Part shown: in pieces, positions 49,067 to 56,969 of the stretch
Numbering within the stretch: position 1 is the first letter of the stretch
Layout of the letters: every line of letters starts with the position of its first letter
From: Kribbella pratensis
Lineage (GTDB): Bacteria > Actinomycetota > Actinomycetes > Propionibacteriales > Kribbellaceae
Length of the DNA: 64,000 nt
Direction of reading: 5' to 3'
Assembly (NCBI RefSeq): GCF_004365355.1
Contig: NZ_SODP01000002.1
Span: 399,531-463,530 of the forward strand
Notes under the pieces: model-generated
The model's database searches: none
Told to the model about the DNA's origin: nothing
What the model saw: only the letters and a program-made list of their open reading frames with translations
Made by a program: the position numbers and the translations under genes

Positions 49067-49362
49067 GCCTCGTCCGGTACGTCGTACGTCTCGAGTACGC
49101 GCGATTCCAGCAGGGGCACGATCCGGCCGAGCACCAGGTCGGCGAAGTGCGGCGTCTCGCGATGGGCGGCCAGCGCGGCGGCGTCGCGGTACCGCTCGAG
49201 CAGAACGATTCGTCGCGGGTCATCCAGGCCGGCGAAGGCCTCGAACGAGACGTTGCCCGCCTCGCCCCGACTCGCCGTCGCCAACTCCCCCAGCAGCCGA
49301 TTGACCTCGTCCTCCTTGCCGGGGCTGATCACGTAGCGAGCGATGAGCTGGATCTCGGACAT
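49063..49362 (-). CDS. Putative quinol monooxygenase (ABM domain)
   Basis: A 99-residue antibiotic-biosynthesis-monooxygenase-type dimeric ferredoxin-like protein: IQLIARYVISPGKEDEVNRLLGELATASRGEAGNVSFEAF (part), DDPRRIVLLERYRDAAALAAHRETPHF with the His typical of YgiN-like quinol monooxygenases. It is first in a two-gene operon with the PEP-mutase-like gene, and an ATGGG...CCCA repeat 21 bp before its start matches the TetR operator. The long frame further upstream is antisense to the SRPBCC gene. Confidence 0.9.
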   Translation of the reverse strand: MSEIQLIARYVISPGKEDEVNRLLGELATASRGEAGNVSFEAFAGLDDPRRIVLLERYRDAAALAAHRETPHFADLVLGRIVPLLESRVLETYDVPDEA

Positions 49363-49383
49363 CAATAGTCCTCTCGTATCAAA

Positions 49384-49400
49384 ATGGGCTGCACAGCCCA
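49384..49400. promoter_or_regulatory. TetR operator upstream of the monooxygenase operon
   Basis: ATGGGCTGCACAGCCCA, with arms TGGGCT / AGCCCA; 14 of 17 bases match 47591-47607. Confidence 0.7.
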
Positions 49401-49443
49401 CGCTACCCGGTTCGCCAGGCCTCATCCGGAGCATTGCCGTATG

Positions 49444-49461
49444 TGCAAGCGTACGGTTGCA
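49444..49461. promoter_or_regulatory. ArsR operator at the SRPBCC-arsR operon
   Basis: TGCAAGCGTACGGTTGCA, dyad matching at 16 of 18 bases, 31 bp before the SRPBCC start; related copies precede the MFS gene. Confidence 0.7.
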
Positions 49462-49492
49462 GGATGGGGGTGATCGTGGCAGGATCGGAGGT

Positions 49493-49945
49493 ATGAATCC
49501 TGCGACGGTCGCTCGTGATGGCGGGCTTGATCGGGTTGAGCGGAGTACGGCGATCGACGCGTCGGCCGAAGAGGTGTGGGAACTGGTGTGCCGCCCGGGG
49601 TGGTGGATCAACGACGGGGAGATCGAGCCGGATTCCTTGCCGGCGGCAACGAGTGGGGTGCAGATCGTCGAGCACCCACAGCAAGGCAGGTTCGAGGTCC
49701 ACACACTCCGCGTCGACCGTCCCCGCTACCTGTCGTATCGCTGGGTCGGTGGACAGTACGCCGCCGACACGGTCGTCGAATTCTTCGTCGAGGAGCGGCC
49801 GGGCGGTGTGACACTGCGCGTCGTCGAAAGTGGCTTCGAGGCCCTGGCGATGTCCGCTGAGGCCAAGGAGCGGCTGCTCGAGGAGCATCAATTCGGGTGG
49901 GAGCTCGAACTACTGGCCGCCCGCAAGTTCACGGTCGCGACGTGA
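49493..49945 (+). CDS. SRPBCC (START/AHA1-like) domain protein
   Basis: A 150-residue helix-grip protein: VERSTAIDASAEEVWELVCRPGWWIND at residues 15-41, RYLSYRWVGG, VEFFVEERPGGVTLRVVESGF and the C-terminal long helix FGWELELLAARK. Such proteins bind small hydrophobic ligands and are commonly paired with ArsR regulators, which follow here with a GTGA overlap. GGAG lies 5 bp before the ATG. It may serve as ligand-binding partner for the ArsR switch or in detoxification (inference). Confidence 0.9.
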   Translation: MNPATVARDGGLDRVERSTAIDASAEEVWELVCRPGWWINDGEIEPDSLPAATSGVQIVEHPQQGRFEVHTLRVDRPRYLSYRWVGGQYAADTVVEFFVEERPGGVTLRVVESGFEALAMSAEAKERLLEEHQFGWELELLAARKFTVAT

Positions 49946-50280
49946 CCACCGAGACGCCCATCGGCCCGATCCTCTCAGCGCTTGCCGATGACACGAGATG
50001 GCAGATCTTGACCTCGCTCGGTGAACAACCAGCCTCGGCCTCTGCACTGGCTCGCGTGTTCCCGGTCAGCCGGCAAGCGATCACCAAACATCTGGACGTA
50101 CTGAAGGCGGCAGGGCTGGTGGAGTCCAGAACTGAAGGCCGCGAACTGGTGTTCCATGCTCTCGGGGGGCAACTCAGCCGCCTGGCCGAGGAACTGGAAC
50201 GAGTGGGACGGCTCTGGGATCAACGCCTGGACCGTATCCGCCGCCAGGCCGAGCGGAGTTCTTCGCCCTCCCGTCGCTAG
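49942..50280 (+). CDS. ArsR-family regulator
   Basis: A 112-residue winged-helix repressor: GPILSALADDTRWQILTSLGEQPASASALARVFPVSRQAITKHLDVLKAAGLVESRTEGRELVFHAL (part), residues 8-75. It has no CxC metal-site motif, as in the ArsR/SmtB-like group that accompanies SRPBCC proteins. Its GTG start overlaps the SRPBCC stop; an in-frame ATG 15 codons earlier is less likely. Related dyads TGCAA...TTGCA occur before this operon and before the MFS gene downstream, so both are probable targets. Confidence 0.92.
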   Translation: MTTETPIGPILSALADDTRWQILTSLGEQPASASALARVFPVSRQAITKHLDVLKAAGLVESRTEGRELVFHALGGQLSRLAEELERVGRLWDQRLDRIRRQAERSSSPSRR

Positions 50281-50299
50281 GCGTTATCAGCAAACCTAT

Positions 50300-50317
50300 T
50301 GCAACTCTGAGGGTGCA
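50300..50317. promoter_or_regulatory. Weak ArsR operator copy at the MFS gene
   Basis: TGCAACTCTGAGGGTGCA, 12 of 18 bases like the stronger copy at 50334-50351. Confidence 0.5.
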
Positions 50318-50333
50318 CACTCATGCCATGATG

Positions 50334-50351
50334 TGCAACCGCAGGGTTGCA
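50334..50351. promoter_or_regulatory. ArsR operator at the MFS gene
   Basis: TGCAACC-GCAG-GGTTGCA, perfect 7-bp arms, 24 bp before the MFS start; 15 of 18 bases match 49444-49461. Confidence 0.72.
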
Positions 50352-50375
50352 CTAAAGATGAAAGGGAAAGCCGTT

Positions 50376-51746
50376 ATGAGCACGGCCACAAATCTCAGCC
50401 CGACCACGACATTCACCAGCAGACAGCGAGTGATTCTGCTGGTGTTGCTGGGCGCCGGGTTCTTGGTGTCGGTCGACTTCTCCATCTTCAATGTCGCTCT
50501 TCCAGAGACCGGTGCCGGGATCGGCATGCAACTGAAGGACTGGCCGTGGATCGCGTCGGCTTACGCGCTCCCTTCGGCGGGGCTGGCACTCTTGTTCGGA
50601 AGGCTGGCGGACCGCGTCGGGCGCAGACGTTTGTTCATGGCAAGCATGCTGTTGCTGGCCGCAGCGTCACTGCTCGGTGGACTGGCAGCCGACCCGGCGA
50701 CAGTCCTCGCTGCGCGTGCCTTGCAGGGAACGGCTACAGCGATGGCCCTCCCCACCGCACTTGCGCTACTCACCACGACCTTTGCAGAAGGGAGGCTGCG
50801 CGAGCGCGCACTCGGACTCAACGGCGCTCTGCTCTCCGGCGGTTTCACGCTGGGCGCCTTGGTTGGTGGCACCTTCGTCAGTCTGCTCAGCTGGCGCGCA
50901 GCGTTCCTGCTCAACGTGCCGGTCGCCATCGCCATCTTGGCGTGCACGCCACTGGTGATCGAGGACAGCCGGCCGCCGGTCAGGCCGGCCCTCGACGTCG
51001 CCGGCGCAGCGACGGTCAGCGTGGGCCTGGTCGGAGTCGTGTACGCCGTAGTCGAGAAGAGCGTCGTCGCCGCGATCGCAGGCGCCGCGCTGTTGGTCGC
51101 GTTCTGGCTGGTGGAGCGCCGCTCGCCCGCACCGCTCGCGCCGATCAGTGTCCTGTCCCGCCGCACGGTGACCTGGGCGAACGTAGCCGGATTCACCGTG
51201 TTCACCATGGAGACGGGGATGATCTTCCTGATGACGCTGTACTTGCAGCGCATCCTGGGGCTCAGCCCCTTCATCACCGGACTCGTCTTCGGCATTCCCG
51301 GTCTGGCGGCCGTCGCCGCCGGCGTCATCGCCGGACGTCTGCTCGGCAGATTCGGTCCCGCGAGAATTCTGCCTGTCGCCATGTGTGTGCAAGGGACTGC
51401 CATCATCCCGCTGGTCTTCCTCGGCCAAAGCCGCGCAACTATTGCCGTTGTCGTGCCGACATTGCTGATCGGATTCTTCGGGCACGTCTGCAGCATCGTC
51501 GGCTACACCGTCACCGGCACCTCTGGACTCACCAACGACGACCAGGGCCTGGCCACCGGGCTCGCGACCATGACCCAACAAGTCGCCATCGCCGTCGGCA
51601 TCCCGATCCTCAGCACCGTTGCCGCAACCCAGAGCGTCGAGCTGACCGGCATCCACGTCGCCTTGACCGTCGACGTCGCGGTCACCTTGGTCAGTTCGAT
51701 GCTCGTCATGCTCGGGCTGCGTGCCCGCAAGGACCAGGACCTCTAG
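50376..51746 (+). CDS. MFS drug exporter (DHA2, 14-TM type)
   Basis: A 456-residue major facilitator. First helix with VLLGAGFLVSVDFSIFNVALP (the family motif D1), the loop LFGRLADRVGRRRLFM (motif A), then ALQGTATAMALPTALALL, and motif C-like GALLSGGFTLGALVGGTF. About 13-14 hydrophobic segments. Proton-driven export of toxic organics is expected. GGGAAAG precedes the ATG. Two TGCAA-type dyads upstream suggest control by the preceding ArsR, which makes an SRPBCC-ArsR-exporter cassette. Confidence 0.92.
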   Translation: MSTATNLSPTTTFTSRQRVILLVLLGAGFLVSVDFSIFNVALPETGAGIGMQLKDWPWIASAYALPSAGLALLFGRLADRVGRRRLFMASMLLLAAASLLGGLAADPATVLAARALQGTATAMALPTALALLTTTFAEGRLRERALGLNGALLSGGFTLGALVGGTFVSLLSWRAAFLLNVPVAIAILACTPLVIEDSRPPVRPALDVAGAATVSVGLVGVVYAVVEKSVVAAIAGAALLVAFWLVERRSPAPLAPISVLSRRTVTWANVAGFTVFTMETGMIFLMTLYLQRILGLSPFITGLVFGIPGLAAVAAGVIAGRLLGRFGPARILPVAMCVQGTAIIPLVFLGQSRATIAVVVPTLLIGFFGHVCSIVGYTVTGTSGLTNDDQGLATGLATMTQQVAIAVGIPILSTVAATQSVELTGIHVALTVDVAVTLVSSMLVMLGLRARKDQDL

Positions 51747-51755
51747 AACTCGCCT

Positions 51756-52772
51756 CTAGCGTTCCGGAAGGGACTGTGGCAGGCCGAATGCTCCGAAGAC
51801 GGTGTTCTCGAAGCGGGTCATTGCGCGGATACGGTCGTTGACGATCAGCAGGACGAACAGACTCGCTCCGCGGCGCGTTCCGTCGGGGCCGCGGACGTAG
51901 GCGCCGAAGGCAGGCTGGCCGTTGGCTCGCGTAGGGACAAGGCTGTACTGGCGGCCACTGCCGAACAGCAACTCCATGAACTGGGCGGCGCGCTCCCGTC
52001 CCTCGTACTCGAGCGGCATCGGCGGCATCGACACGAAAATGTCGTCGGTGAACAGTTCGACGAGTGCCTCGAGGTCGGACGACTCGTAGGCCCGGACGAA
52101 CCGGGCCACGATGGCGTCCTCCTCGGGCGACCCGGCAGCGGGCTGTACGTCGGTCTGTCCCCACAGGGCCCGTTGCCGTTCCAGATTCGAACGCGCCCGC
52201 TTGAGCGCGCTGTTGACCGAGGCCACTGTGCTGTCGAGCATCTCCGCGACCTCGCCCGCACGGAATCCCAGGACGTCGCGGAGAATCACGACCGCGAGCT
52301 GCCGCGGAGGCAGGACCTGCAGCGCAGCCACGAACGCCAACGAGATCGACTCGCGCTGCTCGTACCGCGCCTCGGGGCCGACCGGCAGCCCGAGCGCACC
52401 CTCCGCGAAAACATCCGGGATCGGCCCGAGCCAAACCGCCTCGCCGAGCCGGGTCGGCTCGGGCGGCTCGACACCGGGAATGTCCCACGCCTTCGCCGGC
52501 CGCCGGCGAGCGGCTCGCAGCGCATTGAGGCACTGGTTGGTCGCGATCCGGTACAGCCAGGTGCGGATCGACGCCCGCTCACCAAAGCCGGCGAGACCGC
52601 GCCAGGCCGCCACCAGCGTCTCCTGTACGGCGTCTTCGGCGTCCGGCATCGAACCCAGCATGCGGTAGCAATGCACAGCGAGCTCGCGACGATGAGGTTC
52701 GGTCAGCGCACGGAACGCCTCGGCGTCACCGGCCCGCGCCCTCGAGATCAGGTCTTCCGTCACCACATCCAC
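51756..52772 (-). CDS. ECF sigma factor with C-terminal SnoaL-like domain
   Basis: A 338-residue sigma-70 factor of the SnoaL-fused group (TIGR02960-like). Region 2 at about residues 8-75 (FRALTEPHRRELAVHCYRMLGSMPDAEDAVQETLVAAWR, part), region 4 at about 145-195 (LPPRQLAVVILRDVLGFRAGEVAEMLDSTVASVNSALKRAR, part), and a C-terminal SnoaL/NTF2-like domain from about 215 (FVRAYESSDLEALVELFTDDI, RANGQPAFGAYVR). In this group the C-terminal domain replaces an anti-sigma factor. Convergent with the MFS gene. A paralogue lies at 56970. Confidence 0.92.
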   Translation of the reverse strand: MDVVTEDLISRARAGDAEAFRALTEPHRRELAVHCYRMLGSMPDAEDAVQETLVAAWRGLAGFGERASIRTWLYRIATNQCLNALRAARRRPAKAWDIPGVEPPEPTRLGEAVWLGPIPDVFAEGALGLPVGPEARYEQRESISLAFVAALQVLPPRQLAVVILRDVLGFRAGEVAEMLDSTVASVNSALKRARSNLERQRALWGQTDVQPAAGSPEEDAIVARFVRAYESSDLEALVELFTDDIFVSMPPMPLEYEGRERAAQFMELLFGSGRQYSLVPTRANGQPAFGAYVRGPDGTRRGASLFVLLIVNDRIRAMTRFENTVFGAFGLPQSLPER

Positions 52773-52889
52773 CTTTCCGGCAGCGCGCAGCCGTCACGCG
52801 CCCATCGTCGTACAGACACCGCGAACGACGAGAACTGAGCGCCCACACCGGCCACCGTCCCGCCAGGCCGGGAACGATGCCCTGCGCAA

Positions 52890-53876
52890 CTAGTCTGCCC
52901 GGCTCGGGAGGGTGACGACATACTTGCCCTCGCCGCGTCCGTCGGCGAGGGCTTGCTGGGCTCCGGCGACCTGCTGGAGACCCTCAAGGGGCGTGACCTC
53001 CACCGGCAGTTCGCCGCGCGCGACGGCATCGAGCGCTTCGGATTGCGCCTCGGCGATGAGCCACGGCGCCCTGGCCGCGAGGCCGCGCATGCTGAATGCG
53101 CCGACCATCGCATTCGTCGCGAAGAGCCGGCCCGTGGGGATCGCGTCGAGCGCCGCACCGCTGGCGTTGCCGTACAGCATGATCCGTCCCGTCGGCGCCA
53201 CCAGTTCCAGATCTTTGTCGATCCACTTGGTCCCCTGCGAGTCCAGGATGAGGTCCACGCCGCGTCCGTCAGTACGCCGCAGTACAGCGGCGGACAACCC
53301 GTCGTCGCGCACCAGCACGGCGTCGTACCCTGCCCGTTCGGCGCCCGCGGAACGGCTGCTGTGGCCGACCGTTCCCAGGATGAGCCCTGCCTCCTGGCGG
53401 CGCGCCACCCGAGCCAGTGCTTGCCCCAGGCCACCACCCGCCGAGTGAACCAGCACCGACCCTCCCGGCCGCAAGGACCGGAGGAGAAGCACGGCTGTCG
53501 TCAAGGTGCCTGGGACTGCCGCCGCCGTTTCGAACGTTAGCCCGGCCGGAATCGGCGACACCAGACCCGCCGGCACCTTCACGACCTCGGCCAATCCGCC
53601 GGCCGTCGTGAACGCAACCACCGGCATGCCGACCGCGAGTCCGTCCACCCCGGGCCCCAGGGCGCGGATGGTGCCAGCCGCCTCCAGGCCGGGAACGAAC
53701 GGCCAGCCCGTCGCGTAGCCAGGGTCGCCCCGGCGCGCCATCACGTCGATGAAGTTCACACCCGCGGCCCGGACGTCGATCGTCACCTCACCCGGCCCCG
53801 CCACCGGCACCTCGACGTCCCCGACTCTGGTCGCACTGCCGTCGGCGGCCGGCTGATCGAAGATCACTGCATGCAT
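52890..53876 (-). CDS. Zinc-independent quinone oxidoreductase (MDR family)
   Basis: A 328-residue NADPH:quinone reductase-like MDR. It starts MHAVIFDQPAADGSATRVGDVEVP, contains GVNFIDVMARRGDPGY (no zinc ligands), the AAAVPGTLTTAVLLL segment and VLVHSAGGGLGQALARVARRQEAGLILGTV (part), the NADPH-binding motif. AGGAGGGGAC precedes the ATG. A palindrome 15 bp upstream resembles that in front of the divergent-cassette ArsR gene at 54012, so ArsR control is likely. Confidence 0.92.
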   Translation of the reverse strand: MHAVIFDQPAADGSATRVGDVEVPVAGPGEVTIDVRAAGVNFIDVMARRGDPGYATGWPFVPGLEAAGTIRALGPGVDGLAVGMPVVAFTTAGGLAEVVKVPAGLVSPIPAGLTFETAAAVPGTLTTAVLLLRSLRPGGSVLVHSAGGGLGQALARVARRQEAGLILGTVGHSSRSAGAERAGYDAVLVRDDGLSAAVLRRTDGRGVDLILDSQGTKWIDKDLELVAPTGRIMLYGNASGAALDAIPTGRLFATNAMVGAFSMRGLAARAPWLIAEAQSEALDAVARGELPVEVTPLEGLQQVAGAQQALADGRGEGKYVVTLPSRAD

Positions 53877-53890
53877 GTCCCCTCCTAGTT

Positions 53891-53908
53891 GTTCGACGTA
53901 CGACGAAC
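53891..53908. promoter_or_regulatory. ArsR operator at the quinone oxidoreductase
   Basis: GTTCGACGTACGACGAAC, dyad matching at 16 of 18 bases; its 16-base centre matches 54377-54392 at 13 of 16. Confidence 0.68.
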
Positions 53909-54011
53909 ATCGTATAACTAGGCCACTGGAACTGCGCAAGGGCCGCCGCCGGATGCCTCAGAAGGGCAGGCGTCCCTGTGTGGCGACCGGTTCTACGAGG
54001 TCGTACGCCGG

Positions 54012-54347
54012 TCAGGTGCCGGCGAGCTGTCGCTCGTAGGTCTCCAGCACCGAGTCCAGCAGGCCGGGGAACCGGGCATTCAGATCGTCCAGCCGAAGCG
54101 TCGTCCACCGGCGGTTGCCTTCGTCGCGCTGACGGATCACCCCGGCCTCCCGCAGGACGCGGAAGTGATGCGTCAGCGTCGACGGCGCGACGTCGACCGG
54201 GAACGTGCCGCACGGCCGCTCGACATCGGACCGAAGCGTGCGAACGATCGTCATCCGCGTCGGGTCCGCCAACGCGTGCAGCAGGTCGAGAAGATCCAGC
54301 TCGACGAGGTCCGGGTGAGTGAGCACGCGACGGTGCGAACGCGGCAT
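54012..54347 (-). CDS. ArsR-family regulator
   Basis: A 111-residue winged-helix repressor with ELDLLDLLHALADPTRMTIVRTLRSDVERPCGTFPVDVAPSTLTHHFRVLREAGVIRQRDEGNRRWTTLRLDDL (part), residues 16-88. The PSTLTHHFRVLREAG recognition helix is typical. The gene is on the same strand as, and 136 bp upstream of, the quinone oxidoreductase. A perfect 16-bp palindrome lies 30 bp before its start and a related one before the oxidoreductase. Confidence 0.92.
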   Translation of the reverse strand: MPRSHRRVLTHPDLVELDLLDLLHALADPTRMTIVRTLRSDVERPCGTFPVDVAPSTLTHHFRVLREAGVIRQRDEGNRRWTTLRLDDLNARFPGLLDSVLETYERQLAGT

Positions 54348-54376
54348 GAGGTACCTCCCCTTTCGGCACCAGCTTA

Positions 54377-54392
54377 TACGACGTACGTCGTA
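54377..54392. promoter_or_regulatory. ArsR operator upstream of arsR
   Basis: Perfect palindrome TACGACGTACGTCGTA in the gap between the divergent ArsR and PhzF genes. Confidence 0.72.
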
Positions 54393-54465
54393 CTTCGGAG
54401 GAGGCAGGATCGCGCGTCAGGGTCTGGCGAGGCATGCTTCGTGAGGACAGGAGGAAGGACTAGCC

Positions 54466-55308
54466 ATGAGCCTCGAGGTGACCATCGTGCAGGCATGCCT
54501 GCGTTCGGGACGCGGTGGAAGCCGGACCGCGGTGATCGAGGACGGTGACCTGAGCGACGCCGCGCGGCGCGGGGTACCTGCGGCAGTCGGAGCATCCCAT
54601 GCGGTCTTCATCTCCGCGCAGGATCCGTCGGCGGTCAGGTTGCGGTTCTTCACCTCTACCGGTGAGCTCCCCGCCTGTGGCCACGGCACGGTCGCCGCGC
54701 TCGCCGTACTGGCCCAGCGCAGCGGCGACGACCGGTACGACGGAGTACTGCATTCGACGGCGCGATCGTTGCCAGGTCACGCCATCGGCAACGAGGGCGA
54801 CTACAGCGCGGCGTTCGAGCCCGGCCCGGTCGACCTGCGCGCCGCGACTAGGGAGGAAGCGGATCCAATTCTGTCGGCGTTACGAGTCAGCGCCGAGGTC
54901 GCCGGATGCCACGTCGCCTCCGTGGGACGACCGCGTCTGCTGGTCGAGCTCGCCGACCAGCAGACGCTCGCGAACCTGGCACCTGACATGCCTGCGCTGC
55001 GTGCGGCTACCGATCGGCTCGATCTGCTCGGCTGCTACGCCTACGTGACGCCGTCGGCTGACGGCCACACGGTCGCCCGCATGTTCGCTCCGTCCATCGG
55101 CGTTCCAGAAGACATCGCCAACGCCAACAGCACAGCGTGTGCGGCCGTGTATCTGTCGACTCGAGGGCACGCAAGGCTCCAGGTCGACATGGGCGATTCA
55201 TTGGGACATCCCGCGACCATGACAGCCACAGTCACAGGATCGCCCGGCGCACCGGTCGTCGAAGTCGGAGGCGCCGCGACGATCTCCGGCCGGTGCCGCC
55301 TTGACTGA
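54466..55308 (+). CDS. PhzF-family isomerase/epimerase-like protein
   Basis: A 280-residue PhzF/DapF-fold protein. Family signatures are RFFTSTGELPACGHGTVAA at about residues 61-79, RMFAPSIGVPEDIANANSTACAA at about 205-227 and DMGDSLGHPATM near the end. The residue equivalent to the catalytic Glu of PhzF lies in the STGELPACGH stretch. Divergent from the ArsR gene across the 16-bp palindrome, so it may be in the same regulon. The substrate is unknown; family members isomerise small metabolites. Confidence 0.9.
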   Translation: MSLEVTIVQACLRSGRGGSRTAVIEDGDLSDAARRGVPAAVGASHAVFISAQDPSAVRLRFFTSTGELPACGHGTVAALAVLAQRSGDDRYDGVLHSTARSLPGHAIGNEGDYSAAFEPGPVDLRAATREEADPILSALRVSAEVAGCHVASVGRPRLLVELADQQTLANLAPDMPALRAATDRLDLLGCYAYVTPSADGHTVARMFAPSIGVPEDIANANSTACAAVYLSTRGHARLQVDMGDSLGHPATMTATVTGSPGAPVVEVGGAATISGRCRLD

Positions 55309-55337
55309 CCGGCGTGCGCGTGACGTGGTCGACGCGC

Positions 55338-56129
55338 TCAGTCTACGATGATTCCGCCGGTGAGGTTGGCAACGGTTCCGGTCATCGCCGCCGCACGGTC
55401 CGAGGCCACGAACGCGGCCACCTCGGCGAACTCGGCCAGCGTTGTCGCGCGCTTCCGATGGGGCATCTCGGCGATCGCGGCCCTGAACGCTTCCTGCGTG
55501 ATCCCACGGGCCTTGGCATGCAGGCCGAAGACCACGTCGATCGTTGCCGTCTCCTCCATACCCGTAGTACGCAGGCACACCGCGCGTACGCCGTACTGCG
55601 CGTACTCCGCCGAGAGCGCGCGGTTGAGTCCCTCCAGCGCCGCCCAGGCCGGGCTCATGCCGCCGAGCAGCGACCCACCCGCACGAGCCGGCTCCGGCGT
55701 GTGCATCAGGATCACCCCGGACCGTTGCTCGACCATCCGACGGGCGGCCGCCCTCGCGGTGACGAAGTGCGCCCTTGTATAGGTAGTGATCGGCAACATG
55801 AAGCTCTCGATCGCAAGGTCCGTCAGCGGGATGCCCTGCATACCCTGCTGCGGAATCCCGATCGCGTTGTAGGAGATGTCGATCGAGCCGGCAGTCTCGA
55901 CGACGGCATCGAGATGGCGCTGCACCATCGCGTCGTCGAGCGCGTCGACCTGCGCCGTCTCCACCAGTCCACCGGCGCCGGAGATGTCCTTGCCGACGGC
56001 ATCGACAGCGGCCTGGTCCCGTCCGGTCAGGAAGACACGCGCTCCCTCACGAGCGAAAGCACGAGCCACCGCACCACCAGTGGCGCCCGCCCCGTAGACG
56101 ACCGCGTTCTTGCCTTCCAGCAACATCAA
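55338..56129 (-). CDS. SDR-family oxidoreductase
   Basis: A 263-residue SDR: NAVVYGAGATGGAVARAFAREGARVFLTGRD at residues 8-38, SIDISYNAIGIPQ in place of the usual NNAG, and ARRMVEQRSGVILMHTPEPARAGGSLLGGMSPAWAALEGLNRALSAEYAQYGVRAVCLR (part). The catalytic Tyr-x3-Lys is replaced in this region by SPAWAALEG, so the standard active site is not intact. This may be a divergent SDR with altered chemistry. Its ATG overlaps the stop of the upstream SDR gene. Confidence 0.88.
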   Translation of the reverse strand: MMLLEGKNAVVYGAGATGGAVARAFAREGARVFLTGRDQAAVDAVGKDISGAGGLVETAQVDALDDAMVQRHLDAVVETAGSIDISYNAIGIPQQGMQGIPLTDLAIESFMLPITTYTRAHFVTARAAARRMVEQRSGVILMHTPEPARAGGSLLGGMSPAWAALEGLNRALSAEYAQYGVRAVCLRTTGMEETATIDVVFGLHAKARGITQEAFRAAIAEMPHRKRATTLAEFAEVAAFVASDRAAAMTGTVANLTGGIIVD

Positions 56130-56875
56130 TTTGCTCCGATCGCGTTCTGTGCCTGCGCGCGAATTGCACCGGCGAGGGACGCGTTCTCCCGCTCGAGCGC
56201 CTTCACCGCGCCGCTGCGCCAGCTCTCGGTCAACGCCCGCGCCATCGGATCCGGGAAGATGTCCTCCTCGTCCTTCTCCACTCCGTCGAGAATGCTCTCC
56301 GCGACGGACTCCGGCGACGCCTTGGGAACGTCAACCCCCGCGCTCATGTCGGTGTCGACGATGCCGGTCAGCACGGCATGGACACTCACGCCGCGATCCG
56401 CGAGCAGCGCCCGCAGCGATTGAGTCAACGAGAAGGCCGCCGCCTTCGAGATTCCATAGGCTGGAATGACCGGGAACGGTGCGAGGGCGTTGACCGAGAG
56501 ATTGTTGACGATCGCGCCACCCGAACGAACCAACTGCGGCAGGAAGGCCTCGACCATCCTGTGCGTCCCGAACAGGTTGACGGCAAGATGCCAATCGATT
56601 ACAGCGCGATCGCTGAGATCGTCGTACGCCGCTACTCCGGCGTTGTTGATCAGGACGTCGAGGGAGTCGATCTGTTCGGCCGCCAGCTCGACCTGAGCTG
56701 CGTCGGTCACGTCGAGAGTCAGCGGCGTCACGCGCTGATCCGCGTGGGTCCAGCCGGTCCGCGTGCCGGCGTACACCCGCTTCGCACCTCGCTTCAGGAC
56801 CTCCTCGACCAACGCTTGGCCGATGCCGCGGTTGGCACCGGTCACCAGAATTGTCTTGTCCGCAATGAACACCAT
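56126..56875 (-). CDS. Short-chain dehydrogenase (SDR)
   Basis: A 249-residue classical SDR: TILVTGANRGIGQALVEEVLKRGAKRVYAGTR at residues 8-39, LDVTDAAQVE, DVLINNAGVAAYDD, Ser in VNNLSVNALAPF and YGISKAAAFSLTQSL (Tyr-x3-Lys). The shorter start MVFIADK was chosen over an ATG five codons upstream; either is possible. It is first in a two-SDR operon with an ATGA overlap, 95 bp downstream of the SnoaL-ECF sigma factor gene on the same strand, so the sigma factor may drive it. Confidence 0.91.
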   Translation of the reverse strand: MVFIADKTILVTGANRGIGQALVEEVLKRGAKRVYAGTRTGWTHADQRVTPLTLDVTDAAQVELAAEQIDSLDVLINNAGVAAYDDLSDRAVIDWHLAVNLFGTHRMVEAFLPQLVRSGGAIVNNLSVNALAPFPVIPAYGISKAAAFSLTQSLRALLADRGVSVHAVLTGIVDTDMSAGVDVPKASPESVAESILDGVEKDEEDIFPDPMARALTESWRSGAVKALERENASLAGAIRAQAQNAIGAN

Positions 56876-56969
56876 GCTGTCGATTTCCATTCTTCTGAGG
56901 GAGAGATGACCCGCCGACCGGTCATGACGTGACCGACGGTCGGCGGCGAGGTGGGCGAGGTGGTCGAGA

